Shown: positions 1 to 6,278, numbered from the stretch's first letter. The stretch: DNA of 10,257 bases from Bacteroidales bacterium UBA1189 (GCA_002309805.1 DBYJ01000018.1:1-10257); one strand, 5' to 3'. Numbers and translations are program-made. The notes: generated by a model not told the origin, from the sequence alone.

Positions 1-33
1 TCAACGTTTTTCAGGGTAAGACACCTCATGGAT

Positions 34-53
34 TCAGTTCAGGTCAGTTCAGG
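34..53. repeat. 10-bp perfect tandem repeat in the left intergenic region
   Basis: TCAGTTCAGG occurs twice head to tail. The surrounding non-coding stretch (1-238) holds other short repetitions: ACTCTTA at 124-137, GACTCrTTGAC-like copies around 143-161, and GATTCAG at 180-194. No protein of convincing length or composition is visible there. The role is unknown; it may be degenerate intergenic repeat or insertion-scar sequence. Confidence 0.6.
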
Positions 54-87
54 CCGCCCGATCTGAGAATATGGTACACCCTTCGCT

Positions 88-95
88 TATCTTTG
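88..95 (+). promoter_or_regulatory. Orphan Bacteroidetes -7 box
   Basis: TATCTTTG matches the Bacteroidetes housekeeping -7 consensus TAnnTTTG. The best -33 candidate is only TCTG at 62-65, 22 bases upstream. No gene follows within the usual short leader, and a second, better promoter lies at 239-271. It could start a short non-coding transcript or a long HNH mRNA, or be a chance match or a relic of a lost gene. Confidence 0.3.
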
Positions 96-195
96 CAAAA
101 TTTTACGAACCCCGCCCTTTTTTTACTCTTAACTCTTAAAAGGACTCGTTGACTCATTGACTTTTACCTCCCCTCAATTGATTCAGTGATTCAGT

Positions 196-221
196 ATACA
201 GTTTTCAGGCGAGCACATACA
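196..221 (+). repeat. Left copy of 26-bp direct repeat flanking the HNH/MTase-HIT operon
   Basis: The unit reads ATACAGTTTTCAGG, then CG, then AGCACATACA. It matches 2535-2560 at 24 of 26 positions; only the two central bases differ (CG here, GA there). It sits just upstream of the operon promoter, and the second copy lies just after the last stop codon, so the pair brackets the two-gene cassette. GTGATT also occurs shortly upstream of both copies. It could be a target-site or att-like duplication, or a dispersed intergenic repeat. Confidence 0.75.
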
Positions 222-238
222 CTCAAAAAATGGTTGAT

Positions 239-271
239 TTTGTTTATCTATTGAGTTTTTTTGTATCTTTG
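239..271 (+). promoter_or_regulatory. Promoter of the HNH / MTase-HIT operon
   Basis: A -33 box TTTG (239-242) and a -7 box TATCTTTG (264-271) are separated by 21 bases, within the range of the Bacteroidetes TTTG/TAnnTTTG promoter. Transcription would start near 278, giving a leader of about 16 nt before the ATG at 294. The match also shows that the in-frame TTG at 261 is promoter DNA rather than a start codon. Confidence 0.75.
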
Positions 272-293
272 CAGAGGAAACAACAGAAATAGT

Positions 294-1364
294 ATGCAGA
301 TACCGCAATCAAGCATTTTATCTACTGTCCGTTTGGGGAAGATATTCTCAAATACGGTAGCAACGTACAAATACTTTTGGTTTATTTCGATTTTGCAAAT
401 ACATGCCAAGAAAGAAAACCCACGAATCAGCGTGTGGGATATCGTGATTAGAATGGTGGCAAATGCATGGTATCCTATTCACTATTTCAGACTTTCGTTT
501 GGCAAGAGTGATTCTCTATTTGACATAGTGATGGAACTGCAGCGCATCACTCATATTCCTATTGATGCCAATAATCAAACAATTATCAACGGCCTGTCTG
601 AGACGATAGACGATGGGCGGATAAGAGGATTGTTGAACACCTTGACTTTGAACGTCCCCTATCGTTTTCTCTCACCTTGGATAAGATATACCAATGATTT
701 AAATGTTATCAGACGATCGCAGACGTTGGAGAACGGTTGTCTGTATTCACTTTACAAAGAGGATGCAGACTTCTATATTATGCTGAATCCAGCCTGGGAT
801 TCCTATCTCCATGCTCACTATAACATTTTAGTGGACTTTGCTTATTGGAATCTCACTTTATTCCTGCAAACAAGGAATCCTAATGTGCCAGCCATTCCCA
901 ATAAATTGATTCGTCCAGAGGTCAGGAACTCCCTGACAAAACAACATAACTATTGGGATATGGTGATGACGATTGGAGGACCCATTCGCTGCATCTATAC
1001 AAACCAACTGCTATATCCAAAAGAGTATGACCTTGACCACTTCATACCTTGGAGTTTCGTTTGCCACGACCTGCTATGGAATCTCATTCCTTCGAATGAC
1101 AGCATCAATTCATCGAAGAACAACAGGTTACCTGACTTGGGCTATTATCTTCCGAAACTTGCCTCTATGCAACATCGTTCTTTGCAGGTGATGCTTAATG
1201 CTAATAAGGAGCCAACGATAATGGAGGACTTTGTCTCTCTTGGTCATTCGGCAAAGGATTTGGCTGCTATGAGTCAAGAGAAGTTTCTTGAACTCTACGA
1301 GAGGACATTTAACCCCATCAATCAGATTGCCCTCAATATGGGCTTTGAGACATGGAAATATTAA
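294..1364 (+). CDS. HNH-type endonuclease, first gene of an accessory operon
   Basis: This 356-residue protein carries an HNH-like nuclease motif in its C-terminal third: DLDHF (D248, H249), then NL (N263), then INSSKNN (residues 271-277). The order is D-H, N, N, as in HNH_4/Cas9-like HNH folds, without paired CxxC zinc knuckles (only C233 lies just before it). Family knowledge predicts a metal-dependent beta-beta-alpha nuclease with H249 as general base. The N-terminal 200 residues are rich in aromatics (YKYFWF at 25-30) and match nothing I recognise; they could recognise the substrate. No signal peptide is visible, so it should be cytoplasmic. I chose ATG 294 because the reading frame extends to TTG 261 only through the -7 box. 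The next gene starts inside its 3' end, so the two products are probably made together. A defence or DNA-processing role is inference; the specific substrate is unknown. Confidence 0.85.
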   Translation: MQIPQSSILSTVRLGKIFSNTVATYKYFWFISILQIHAKKENPRISVWDIVIRMVANAWYPIHYFRLSFGKSDSLFDIVMELQRITHIPIDANNQTIINGLSETIDDGRIRGLLNTLTLNVPYRFLSPWIRYTNDLNVIRRSQTLENGCLYSLYKEDADFYIMLNPAWDSYLHAHYNILVDFAYWNLTLFLQTRNPNVPAIPNKLIRPEVRNSLTKQHNYWDMVMTIGGPIRCIYTNQLLYPKEYDLDHFIPWSFVCHDLLWNLIPSNDSINSSKNNRLPDLGYYLPKLASMQHRSLQVMLNANKEPTIMEDFVSLGHSAKDLAAMSQEKFLELYERTFNPINQIALNMGFETWKY

Positions 1365-2515
1365 TGGCTATGGAACCAGAGAAAATAAATCATCCCTATC
1401 TCACGGCCATCAAACGGACAGATTTTTCTGTGCCTACACGCTATCTTTTGCAGCATCAATTGCTGAAAGGAAAAATACTGGACTTTGGGTGTGGCTATGG
1501 ATATGATACAGACGAATTGAAACGTCAAGGCTATGACGTCGTTGGGTATGACTATTATTTTCGCCCCGATTATCCTGACGGAAAATTTGACACCATCATC
1601 TGCAATTATGTGTTGAATGTGCTAGAGCCGTATGCACAGGCAGAAGTGATGATGAATGTCACCAATCTGCTATCCCCAAATGGAACGGCATACTTTGCCG
1701 TGCGAAGGGATTTAACGGAAGAAGGTTTCAGGCTGCATGCTATCCATAAGCAATACACCTATCAATGTAATGTGCGATTGCCGTTTAAGAGTGTTGTGTG
1801 TAACAGCAGCTATGAACTTTATCAATACAATCACTTTAACAAGTTGCCTCGTAAAGAAGGTGATACATGCCCCTTCTGTCGATTGTCTCGGCGTGTTGAG
1901 ATAATTTGCGAGACAGCCACCTGCGTTGCATTCTACGACGGCTATCCCGTATCGCCTGGCCATGCCCTGATTATCCCCAAACGTCATGTCGCGTCCTACT
2001 TTGACCTCACTAATCATGAGCGCGAGGCCATAAATGTGATGCTTCAATACGTAAAACAAAAAGTTGACGAGCGTTTCCATCCTGATGGCTACAATGTCGG
2101 CATCAACATTAACGAGGCCGCAGGCCAATCCGTCTTCCATTGCCACATGCATTTGATTCCGAGATACAAGGGCGATGTCCCCAACCCTAAAGGTGGTGTA
2201 AGAGGAGTGATACCAAGTAAACAGAGTTATTCCACAACAGAGAAGCCAACTTATATGAAAGCAAATGCTTCTTCTGAAAAAGAGAACAGGTGGAAGAAGT
2301 GGAGCAAAGAAGATGATAATCGACTTTTGACCCTGTTTAACCAAAAAACAAGTATAAAAGAACTTGCTAAAGAGTTCGGTAGGTCTGAATATGCTATTCG
2401 ATGTAGGCTAAATAAAAAGGGATTGGAAAAACCAATAGGAATGGATGAAATGATGAAAGAATACAATAAATTATTTGAAAAAAGGGGAGTGGTTAACAAG
2501 CAAGAGCAAAAGTGA
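1352..2515 (+). CDS. Three-domain fusion: SAM methyltransferase-like, HIT and Myb/SANT-like domains
   Basis: This 387-residue protein has three modules. Residues 38-120 are Rossmann methyltransferase-like: LDFGCGYG (43-50) is motif I, D67 a candidate SAM-ribose acid, and NYVLNVLEP (85-93) resembles the methyltransferase family associated with DNA phosphorothioation loci (from memory). Residues 170-291 are a HIT domain: CPFC (173-176), PGHALIIPKRH (202-212), then HCHMH (263-267) with H265 as expected nucleophile, followed by a GGVRGVIP tail. HIT enzymes hydrolyse or transfer nucleoside monophosphates. Residues 313-358 (KKWSKEDDNRLL to FGRSEYAIRCRL) fit a Myb/SANT-like DNA-binding helix-turn-helix. 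In-frame ATGs lie at 1352, 1364 and 1370. The one at 1364 forms TAATG with the upstream stop, so coupled translation is likely and 1364 may be the true start. The combination with an HNH nuclease suggests a nucleic-acid role; substrate and reaction are not evident. Confidence 0.88.
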   Translation: MEILMAMEPEKINHPYLTAIKRTDFSVPTRYLLQHQLLKGKILDFGCGYGYDTDELKRQGYDVVGYDYYFRPDYPDGKFDTIICNYVLNVLEPYAQAEVMMNVTNLLSPNGTAYFAVRRDLTEEGFRLHAIHKQYTYQCNVRLPFKSVVCNSSYELYQYNHFNKLPRKEGDTCPFCRLSRRVEIICETATCVAFYDGYPVSPGHALIIPKRHVASYFDLTNHEREAINVMLQYVKQKVDERFHPDGYNVGININEAAGQSVFHCHMHLIPRYKGDVPNPKGGVRGVIPSKQSYSTTEKPTYMKANASSEKENRWKKWSKEDDNRLLTLFNQKTSIKELAKEFGRSEYAIRCRLNKKGLEKPIGMDEMMKEYNKLFEKRGVVNKQEQK

Positions 2516-2534
2516 CCATGTGATTGAATACAGA

Positions 2535-2560
2535 ATACAGTTTTCAGGGAAGCACATACA
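2535..2560 (+). repeat. Right copy of 26-bp direct repeat
   Basis: This copy matches 196-221 at 24 of 26 positions. It starts 20 bases after the stop codon of the HIT fusion gene and lies between that operon and the terminator of tRNA-Gln. Its position makes it a candidate right boundary of an inserted cassette. Confidence 0.75.
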
Positions 2561-2600
2561 TCCTCCCTTCACGCCTTCCGCCTTTTCGTGAATTGGCATT

Positions 2601-2642
2601 AAAAAGAAGAGGAAGTGCCTGTTTTGACGCATCCTCTTCTTT
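2601..2642 (-). terminator. Intrinsic terminator of tRNA-Gln
   Basis: An 11-bp perfect inverted repeat (AAAGAAGAGGA at 2603-2613, TCCTCTTCTTT at 2632-2642) has an 18-nt loop. Read on the minus strand it begins two bases after the mature tRNA 3' end and finishes in a run of five U (2605-2601), three of them inside the stem. The plus-strand reading lacks a U-run, so it probably serves the tRNA only. Confidence 0.7.
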
Positions 2643-2643
2643 G

Positions 2644-2714
2644 CTGGGCTACCCGGACTCGAACCAGGAAAGGCAGGACCAGAATCTGCAGTGTTACCAT
2701 TACACCATAGCCCA
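2644..2714 (-). tRNA. tRNA-Gln (anticodon CTG)
   Basis: The minus strand folds as a cloverleaf of 71 nt. The acceptor stem is TGGGCTA/TAGCCCA, the D-stem GTGT/ACAC with loop AATGGTA, the anticodon loop TTCTGGT with anticodon CTG, the T-arm CCTGG/CCGGG with loop TTCGAGT, and the discriminator base G. A U1-A72 first pair and G73 are hallmarks of bacterial tRNA-Gln. CCA is not encoded. Oddity: the last anticodon-stem pair (31/39) reads A-C, a mismatch, while the other four pairs are regular. The gene has its own promoter and terminator, and its 3' end faces the HNH/HIT cassette, a typical edge for integrated DNA. Confidence 0.93.
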
Positions 2715-2720
2715 ATGTGC

Positions 2721-2735
2721 AAACGATTATCGTTT
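2721..2735. repeat. 15-bp palindrome in the tRNA-Gln leader
   Basis: AAACGAT and ATCGTTT form a perfect 7-bp inverted repeat around one central base. It lies between the predicted transcription start (about 2737, minus strand) and the mature tRNA 5' end, so it would be in the trimmed pre-tRNA leader. It could be a small hairpin or a regulator site; nothing further supports either. Confidence 0.45.
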
Positions 2736-2743
2736 TTGCGCTG

Positions 2744-2777
2744 CAAAGATACTGCTTTTTTCGTTCACACAAACAAA
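2744..2777 (-). promoter_or_regulatory. Promoter of tRNA-Gln
   Basis: On the minus strand the -7 box TATCTTTG (2751-2744) is an exact TAnnTTTG match. Two TTTG boxes lie upstream, 18 bases (2773-2770) and 22 bases (2777-2774) away, just either side of the usual 19-21 spacing. Transcription would start about 20-25 bases before the mature tRNA. Confidence 0.65.
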
Positions 2778-2846
2778 ATCCGGCTTTTTTTTCATAAAAT
2801 CTCGTAAAAAATCACCTTTCCCTGCGTCCACCCCGATACTTATTAT

Positions 2847-2854
2847 TACCTTTG
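2847..2854 (+). promoter_or_regulatory. -7 box of the rsfS-ftsH operon
   Basis: TACCTTTG fits TAnnTTTG and would place the transcription start near 2861, about 13 nt before the rsfS ATG. The -33 element is poor: only TGCG (2823-2826) sits at the proper 20-base distance. It is divergent from the tRNA-Gln promoter, with about 90 bases between the two -7 boxes. Confidence 0.55.
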
Positions 2855-2873
2855 TGCCGTTGAAAGTTATTGC

Positions 2874-3236
2874 ATGAACAAGGAAACTGAACATTTGGCG
2901 CGGAAGATTGTTGACGCCATACAGGATAAAAAAGGTCGCGGCATAGTGATTGCCGATTTGTCGGAGATTCCAGGTGCTATATGCCCGTGTTTTGTCATCT
3001 GTCAGGGCAACAGCCCCACGCAGGTGGACGCCATCGCGCGCTCGGTGGGCGACAGACTGCGCATCGACGAGGGGCTGAAGCCCATTGCGGCAGAGGGACT
3101 GCGACAGTCGCGGTGGATTGCCATCGACTATGTGGACGTGATGGTGCACATCTTCCTGCCTGAGGAGCGCCGCTACTACAACCTGGAGACCCTCTGGGCG
3201 GATGCCGTGCTGACGGAAGTTCCTGACTTGGATTAG
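2874..3236 (+). CDS. rsfS: Ribosomal silencing factor RsfS (Iojap/YbeB family)
   Basis: This 120-residue cytoplasmic protein is the usual size for RsfS. The family binds ribosomal protein uL14 on the 50S subunit and blocks 30S joining, lowering translation in starvation or stationary phase. Visible features are the N-terminal helix (ARKIVDAIQDKKGRGIVIADL), the core CPCFVICQGNSPTQVDAIARSV, the EGLRQSRWIAIDYVDVMVHIF strand region, and the terminal RRYYNLETLWADA segment, all in family order. The ATG at 2874 sits close behind a TAnnTTTG box. ftsH starts 22 bases after its stop on the same strand, consistent with the rsfS-ftsH pairing common in Bacteroidetes. GC content is clearly higher than in the HNH/HIT operon upstream. 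Confidence 0.95.
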   Translation: MNKETEHLARKIVDAIQDKKGRGIVIADLSEIPGAICPCFVICQGNSPTQVDAIARSVGDRLRIDEGLKPIAAEGLRQSRWIAIDYVDVMVHIFLPEERRYYNLETLWADAVLTEVPDLD

Positions 3237-3258
3237 TAAAAATTAGTTATCAGAAAGA

Positions 3259-5181
3259 ATGGCAAACAACAATAATAAGAAAACGGGCTTCAACCTCGGC
3301 TGGCTCTATGGCATCATTGCGATGGCGTTGCTGGGGCTGTATTTTTTCAGTGGCAACAACGAGGCGCCGCGCCGCATCACCTACAGCCAGTTCCGCGAGT
3401 ATGTCCAGAAGGGCTGGGTGGAGGCCGTCATCGCCTACGACAACCGCAAGGTGGAGCTCACCATCCTGCCCGACAGCGTGGGAGCCGTGCTGGGGCAGGC
3501 CGTAGCCGACGAGTATCAGAAGGAGAAGCGCTCCGTCAGGATGGTAACCGATGCGGGCTCGCTGGAGAGCCTCGACGAATACCTCAACACGCAGAGTGCC
3601 GAGGGGAACTTCAAGGGCGAGCTGATATACAAGAAAGCCGACCATCTGTTCACGGGCTTCCTCGTGAACGTGCTGCCGTTCATCCTCATCATTGCCTTCT
3701 GGGTGCTCATCATGCGTCGCATGAGCGGAGGCTCCAACTCGGGCCCTGGAGGCGGGGGCGTGTTCTCCGTCGGCAAGTCGAGGGCGCAGCTCTTCGAGAA
3801 GGGCAAAGGCGACCGTATCACCTTCAAGGATGTGGCGGGGCAGGCTGAAGCCAAGCAGGAAGTGGAGGAAATCGTGGAGTTCCTGAAGAACCCGCAGAAA
3901 TACACCGAGCTGGGTGGCAAGATTCCCAAGGGCGCTCTGCTCGTAGGCCCTCCGGGAACGGGTAAGACGCTGTTGGCGAAGGCCGTAGCCGGCGAAGCCG
4001 ATGTGCCGTTCTTCTCCCTCTCAGGCTCGGACTTCGTGGAGATGTTCGTCGGCGTCGGCGCCAGCCGCGTCCGCGACCTCTTCCGCCAGGCGAAGGAGAA
4101 GGCTCCCTGTATCATCTTCATTGACGAGATTGACGCTGTGGGCCGTGCCCGTGGCAAGAATCCTGCTATGGGCGGCAACGACGAGCGCGAGAGTACCCTT
4201 AACCAACTGCTGACAGAGATGGACGGCTTCGGCACCAACAGCGGTGTCATCATCCTTGCCGCTACCAACCGCGTGGATATCCTTGACAAGGCGCTGCTCC
4301 GAGCCGGGCGTTTCGACCGTCAGATACACGTTGATTTGCCTGACCTCAATGAGCGTAAGGAAGTGTTCGGCGTCCATCTGCGTCCGTTGAAGCTCAGCCC
4401 CGACGTGGATGTCGATTTGCTTGCGCGCCAGACGCCGGGCTTCAGCGGTGCCGACATCGCCAATGTCTGCAACGAGGCGGCGCTCATCGCTGCCCGCAGC
4501 GGCAAGAAGGCTGTGGAGAAGCAGGATTTCCTGTCGGCTGTCGACCGCATCATCGGCGGTCTGGAGAAGAAGACCAAGATTCTCACTCAGGAAGAGAAGC
4601 GCACCATTGCCCTCCACGAGGCTGGCCACGCCACGCTGTCGTGGTTCCTTGAGTGGGCCGACCCCCTCATCAAGGTGACGATTGTACCCCGTGGGCGTGC
4701 CCTGGGCGCAGCATGGTATCTGCCTGAGGAGCGCCAGATTACCACCCGTGAGCAGATGCTCGACGAGATGTGCGCCCTGCTGGGCGGACGGGCTGCCGAG
4801 GAGCTCTTCACAGGCCATATCTCTACTGGGGCGATGAACGACCTTGAGCGCGTTACCAAGCAGGCCTACGGCATGATAGCCTACGCCGGCATGAGCGAGA
4901 AGCTGCCCAACGTCTGTTACTACAATCAGGAGGAATACGGCTTCACGAAGCCCTACAGCGAGGCTACGGCGCAGCTGATTGACAACGAGAGCAAGGCGAT
5001 GATTGCCGAGCAGTACGAGCGTGCCAAGCGTCTGCTGCTTGAGCATCGCGAAGGCCATGCCGAGCTGGCACAGCTGCTGATGGACCGCGAGGTTATCTTC
5101 GCCGAGGATGCCGAGCGTATCTTCGGCAAGCGTCCCTGGGGCTCCCGCAGCGACGAGATACTGGAGAATGATAAGGCTTAA
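3259..5181 (+). CDS. ftsH: ATP-dependent zinc metalloprotease FtsH
   Basis: This 640-residue inner-membrane AAA+ protease has the usual family length. FtsH forms hexamers that unfold and degrade damaged membrane proteins and some cytosolic regulators. Order: transmembrane segment about 14-31, a periplasmic FtsH_ext domain about 35-130, a second transmembrane segment about 133-152, a glycine-rich linker (156-167), then the AAA+ module. Walker A is GPPGTGKT (230-237), the pore loop FVGVG (263-267), Walker B IIFIDE (285-290), and the second region of homology runs through ATNRVD (335-340) to arginines R351 and R354. The protease domain has the zinc motif HEAGH (453-457), with E454 catalytic and H453/H457 as ligands, and D528 (in AMNDLE) as probable third ligand. 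All key residues are present, so it should be active. It follows rsfS by 22 bases and is probably co-transcribed. Confidence 0.98.
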   Translation: MANNNNKKTGFNLGWLYGIIAMALLGLYFFSGNNEAPRRITYSQFREYVQKGWVEAVIAYDNRKVELTILPDSVGAVLGQAVADEYQKEKRSVRMVTDAGSLESLDEYLNTQSAEGNFKGELIYKKADHLFTGFLVNVLPFILIIAFWVLIMRRMSGGSNSGPGGGGVFSVGKSRAQLFEKGKGDRITFKDVAGQAEAKQEVEEIVEFLKNPQKYTELGGKIPKGALLVGPPGTGKTLLAKAVAGEADVPFFSLSGSDFVEMFVGVGASRVRDLFRQAKEKAPCIIFIDEIDAVGRARGKNPAMGGNDERESTLNQLLTEMDGFGTNSGVIILAATNRVDILDKALLRAGRFDRQIHVDLPDLNERKEVFGVHLRPLKLSPDVDVDLLARQTPGFSGADIANVCNEAALIAARSGKKAVEKQDFLSAVDRIIGGLEKKTKILTQEEKRTIALHEAGHATLSWFLEWADPLIKVTIVPRGRALGAAWYLPEERQITTREQMLDEMCALLGGRAAEELFTGHISTGAMNDLERVTKQAYGMIAYAGMSEKLPNVCYYNQEEYGFTKPYSEATAQLIDNESKAMIAEQYERAKRLLLEHREGHAELAQLLMDREVIFAEDAERIFGKRPWGSRSDEILENDKA

Positions 5182-5294
5182 CGGAGAATAGGGTTTAACG
5201 GAGAATATGGGTTAAGGGTTAAGGGTTAACGAGGCTGGCGCGATGAAATGGTTTAACGGAGAACGTTTAAGGTTTAACGAGGCTGGCGCGATGA
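5175..5294 (+). repeat. Interleaved GGTTTAACGGAGAA and TTAACGAGGCTGG repeats after ftsH
   Basis: The motif GGyTTAACGGAGAA occurs at 5175-5188 (overlapping the ftsH stop codon), 5192-5205 and 5250-5263. The 21-bp element TTAACGAGGCTGGCGCGATGA occurs perfectly at 5226-5246 and 5274-5294, a 48-bp period. A GGGTTAA run (5209-5228) lies between. GTTTAACG in these units is the exact complement of CGTTAAAC in the 49-bp units that follow, so the two halves of the gap could pair in RNA or single-stranded DNA. Confidence 0.8.
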
Positions 5295-5301
5295 CATCGA
5301 A

Positions 5302-5448
5302 GGACGTGTTCGTTAAACATTAAACATTAAACATTAAACGAAAAGCCAAAGGACGTGTTCGTTAAACGTTAAACATTAAACATTAAACGAAAAACAAAAG
5401 GACGTGTTCGTTAAACGTTAAACATTAAACATTAAACGAAAAACGAAA
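5302..5448 (+). repeat. Three 49-bp tandem repeats abutting the cdsA start codon
   Basis: Units span 5302-5350, 5351-5399 and 5400-5448. Each begins GGACGTGTTCGTTAAAC, continues with a 7-bp sub-repeat (TAAACAT/TAAACGT) and ends in an A-rich tail. Unit 2 differs from unit 1 at three positions and from unit 3 at one. The third unit ends on the base before the cdsA ATG, so its A-rich tail forms the translation-initiation region. No TAnnTTTG box lies in the gap, so cdsA expression probably depends on read-through from ftsH. Copy number could vary by slippage. Confidence 0.9.
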
Positions 5449-6273
5449 ATGAAGCAATTACTGATACGAACGTTGACAGGCGTAGCCTATGTGGCTGTGT
5501 TGGTGTTCGGCACGGTATCCCATCCGTGGGCACTGCTGGCGCTCATCGTGCTGCTGGCGTTGCTGGCGGTGTGGGAGCTGGCGCGAATTTGTCCGTCGGA
5601 GGGCAAGCCGTGGGTGACGCGTCTGCTGCTGGCGCTCTCTGTCGTGACGTTTACTGTGGCGGTGTGGCTGAAGAGCCAGTATACCGACATCAGCCTGCAT
5701 CTCGTCTTCGCCCCCTATTTGCTTGTCGTTTTGCTCTTTTTTGTGAATGAGTTGTACGCCCGACGTACGAATCCCATCGCCCATCTGGGCTTGTTGGCGC
5801 TGGCGCAGGTGTATATCGTTCTGCCGCTTTCGCTGCTGTCGGTGCTTGCTTTCGCTCCTCTTTCCGTTCCTGGACGCTCGTTCTGGGCGCTGCCGCTAGC
5901 GTTGTATTTCTTCATCTGGCTTAACGATACGGGCGCCTACCTGATTGGTTCGTGGCTCGGACGCCACAAGCTGTTTCCGCGCATCTCACCGGGCAAGACG
6001 TGGGAAGGCTCCATCGGAGGTGCCATCTCAGCCTTGCTGGCAGCGGTGCTGATGGCCTATCTCTTCCCCTTCATGAACCTCTGGAGGTGGCTTGGGCTGG
6101 CGATGGTCGTAGTGGTGTTCGGCACCTGGGGCGACTTGACGGAGTCGCTCATCAAGCGTTCGCTGGGGATAAAGGATTCCGGCAATCTGCTGCCGGGACA
6201 CGGCGGCATACTCGACCGCATCGACAGCATGCTCTTTGCCGTTCCTGCTGCGGTGATATATCTCTGCTTTTAA
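5449..6273 (+). CDS. cdsA: Phosphatidate cytidylyltransferase (CDP-diacylglycerol synthase)
   Basis: This 274-residue polytopic membrane enzyme makes CDP-diacylglycerol from phosphatidic acid and CTP, the branch point for phosphatidylethanolamine, phosphatidylglycerol and related lipids. The C-terminal CDP-diglyceride synthase signature is complete: SLIKRSLGIKD (233-243), LPGHGGILDRIDS (248-260), with the Mg-binding aspartates of KD and DRID. Upstream are hydrophobic helices, starting at residues 10-45, and the family segment NDTGAYLIGSWLGRHKL followed by SPGKTWEGSIGG. Length is normal for the bacterial enzyme. It starts immediately after the tandem repeats, 267 bases beyond ftsH on the same strand. 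ftsH-cdsA order is common in Bacteroidetes. Nothing appears broken. Confidence 0.97.
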   Translation: MKQLLIRTLTGVAYVAVLVFGTVSHPWALLALIVLLALLAVWELARICPSEGKPWVTRLLLALSVVTFTVAVWLKSQYTDISLHLVFAPYLLVVLLFFVNELYARRTNPIAHLGLLALAQVYIVLPLSLLSVLAFAPLSVPGRSFWALPLALYFFIWLNDTGAYLIGSWLGRHKLFPRISPGKTWEGSIGGAISALLAAVLMAYLFPFMNLWRWLGLAMVVVVFGTWGDLTESLIKRSLGIKDSGNLLPGHGGILDRIDSMLFAVPAAVIYLCF

Positions 6274-6278
6274 ACACC

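Noticed and set aside
1..30. Minus-strand gene starting at 30 and leaving the left edge
   Set aside because: About ten open codons from an ATG exist, but no convincing promoter box or recognisable sequence supports it.
2644..2670. Duplicated tRNA 3' end as a classic att site
   Set aside because: No second copy of the tRNA 3' segment is present at the left boundary or elsewhere in the window; the flanking repeat is unrelated to the tRNA.
2471..2746. Minus-strand open frame of 91 codons over the tRNA
   Set aside because: Its reading of the tRNA itself (LWCNGNTADSGPAFPGSSPGSP) is a well-known false protein produced by translating tRNA genes.
2524..2877. Plus-strand open frame of 117 codons across the tRNA-Gln locus
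   Set aside because: It runs antisense through the tRNA gene, its promoter and its terminator, and its translation resembles no protein.
4021..5058. 345-codon minus-strand frame inside ftsH
   Set aside because: It is a shadow of the GC-rich ftsH reading frame, which has every catalytic motif.
5302..5448. CRISPR array
   Set aside because: The 49-bp units are contiguous with no unique spacers and no cas genes are nearby.
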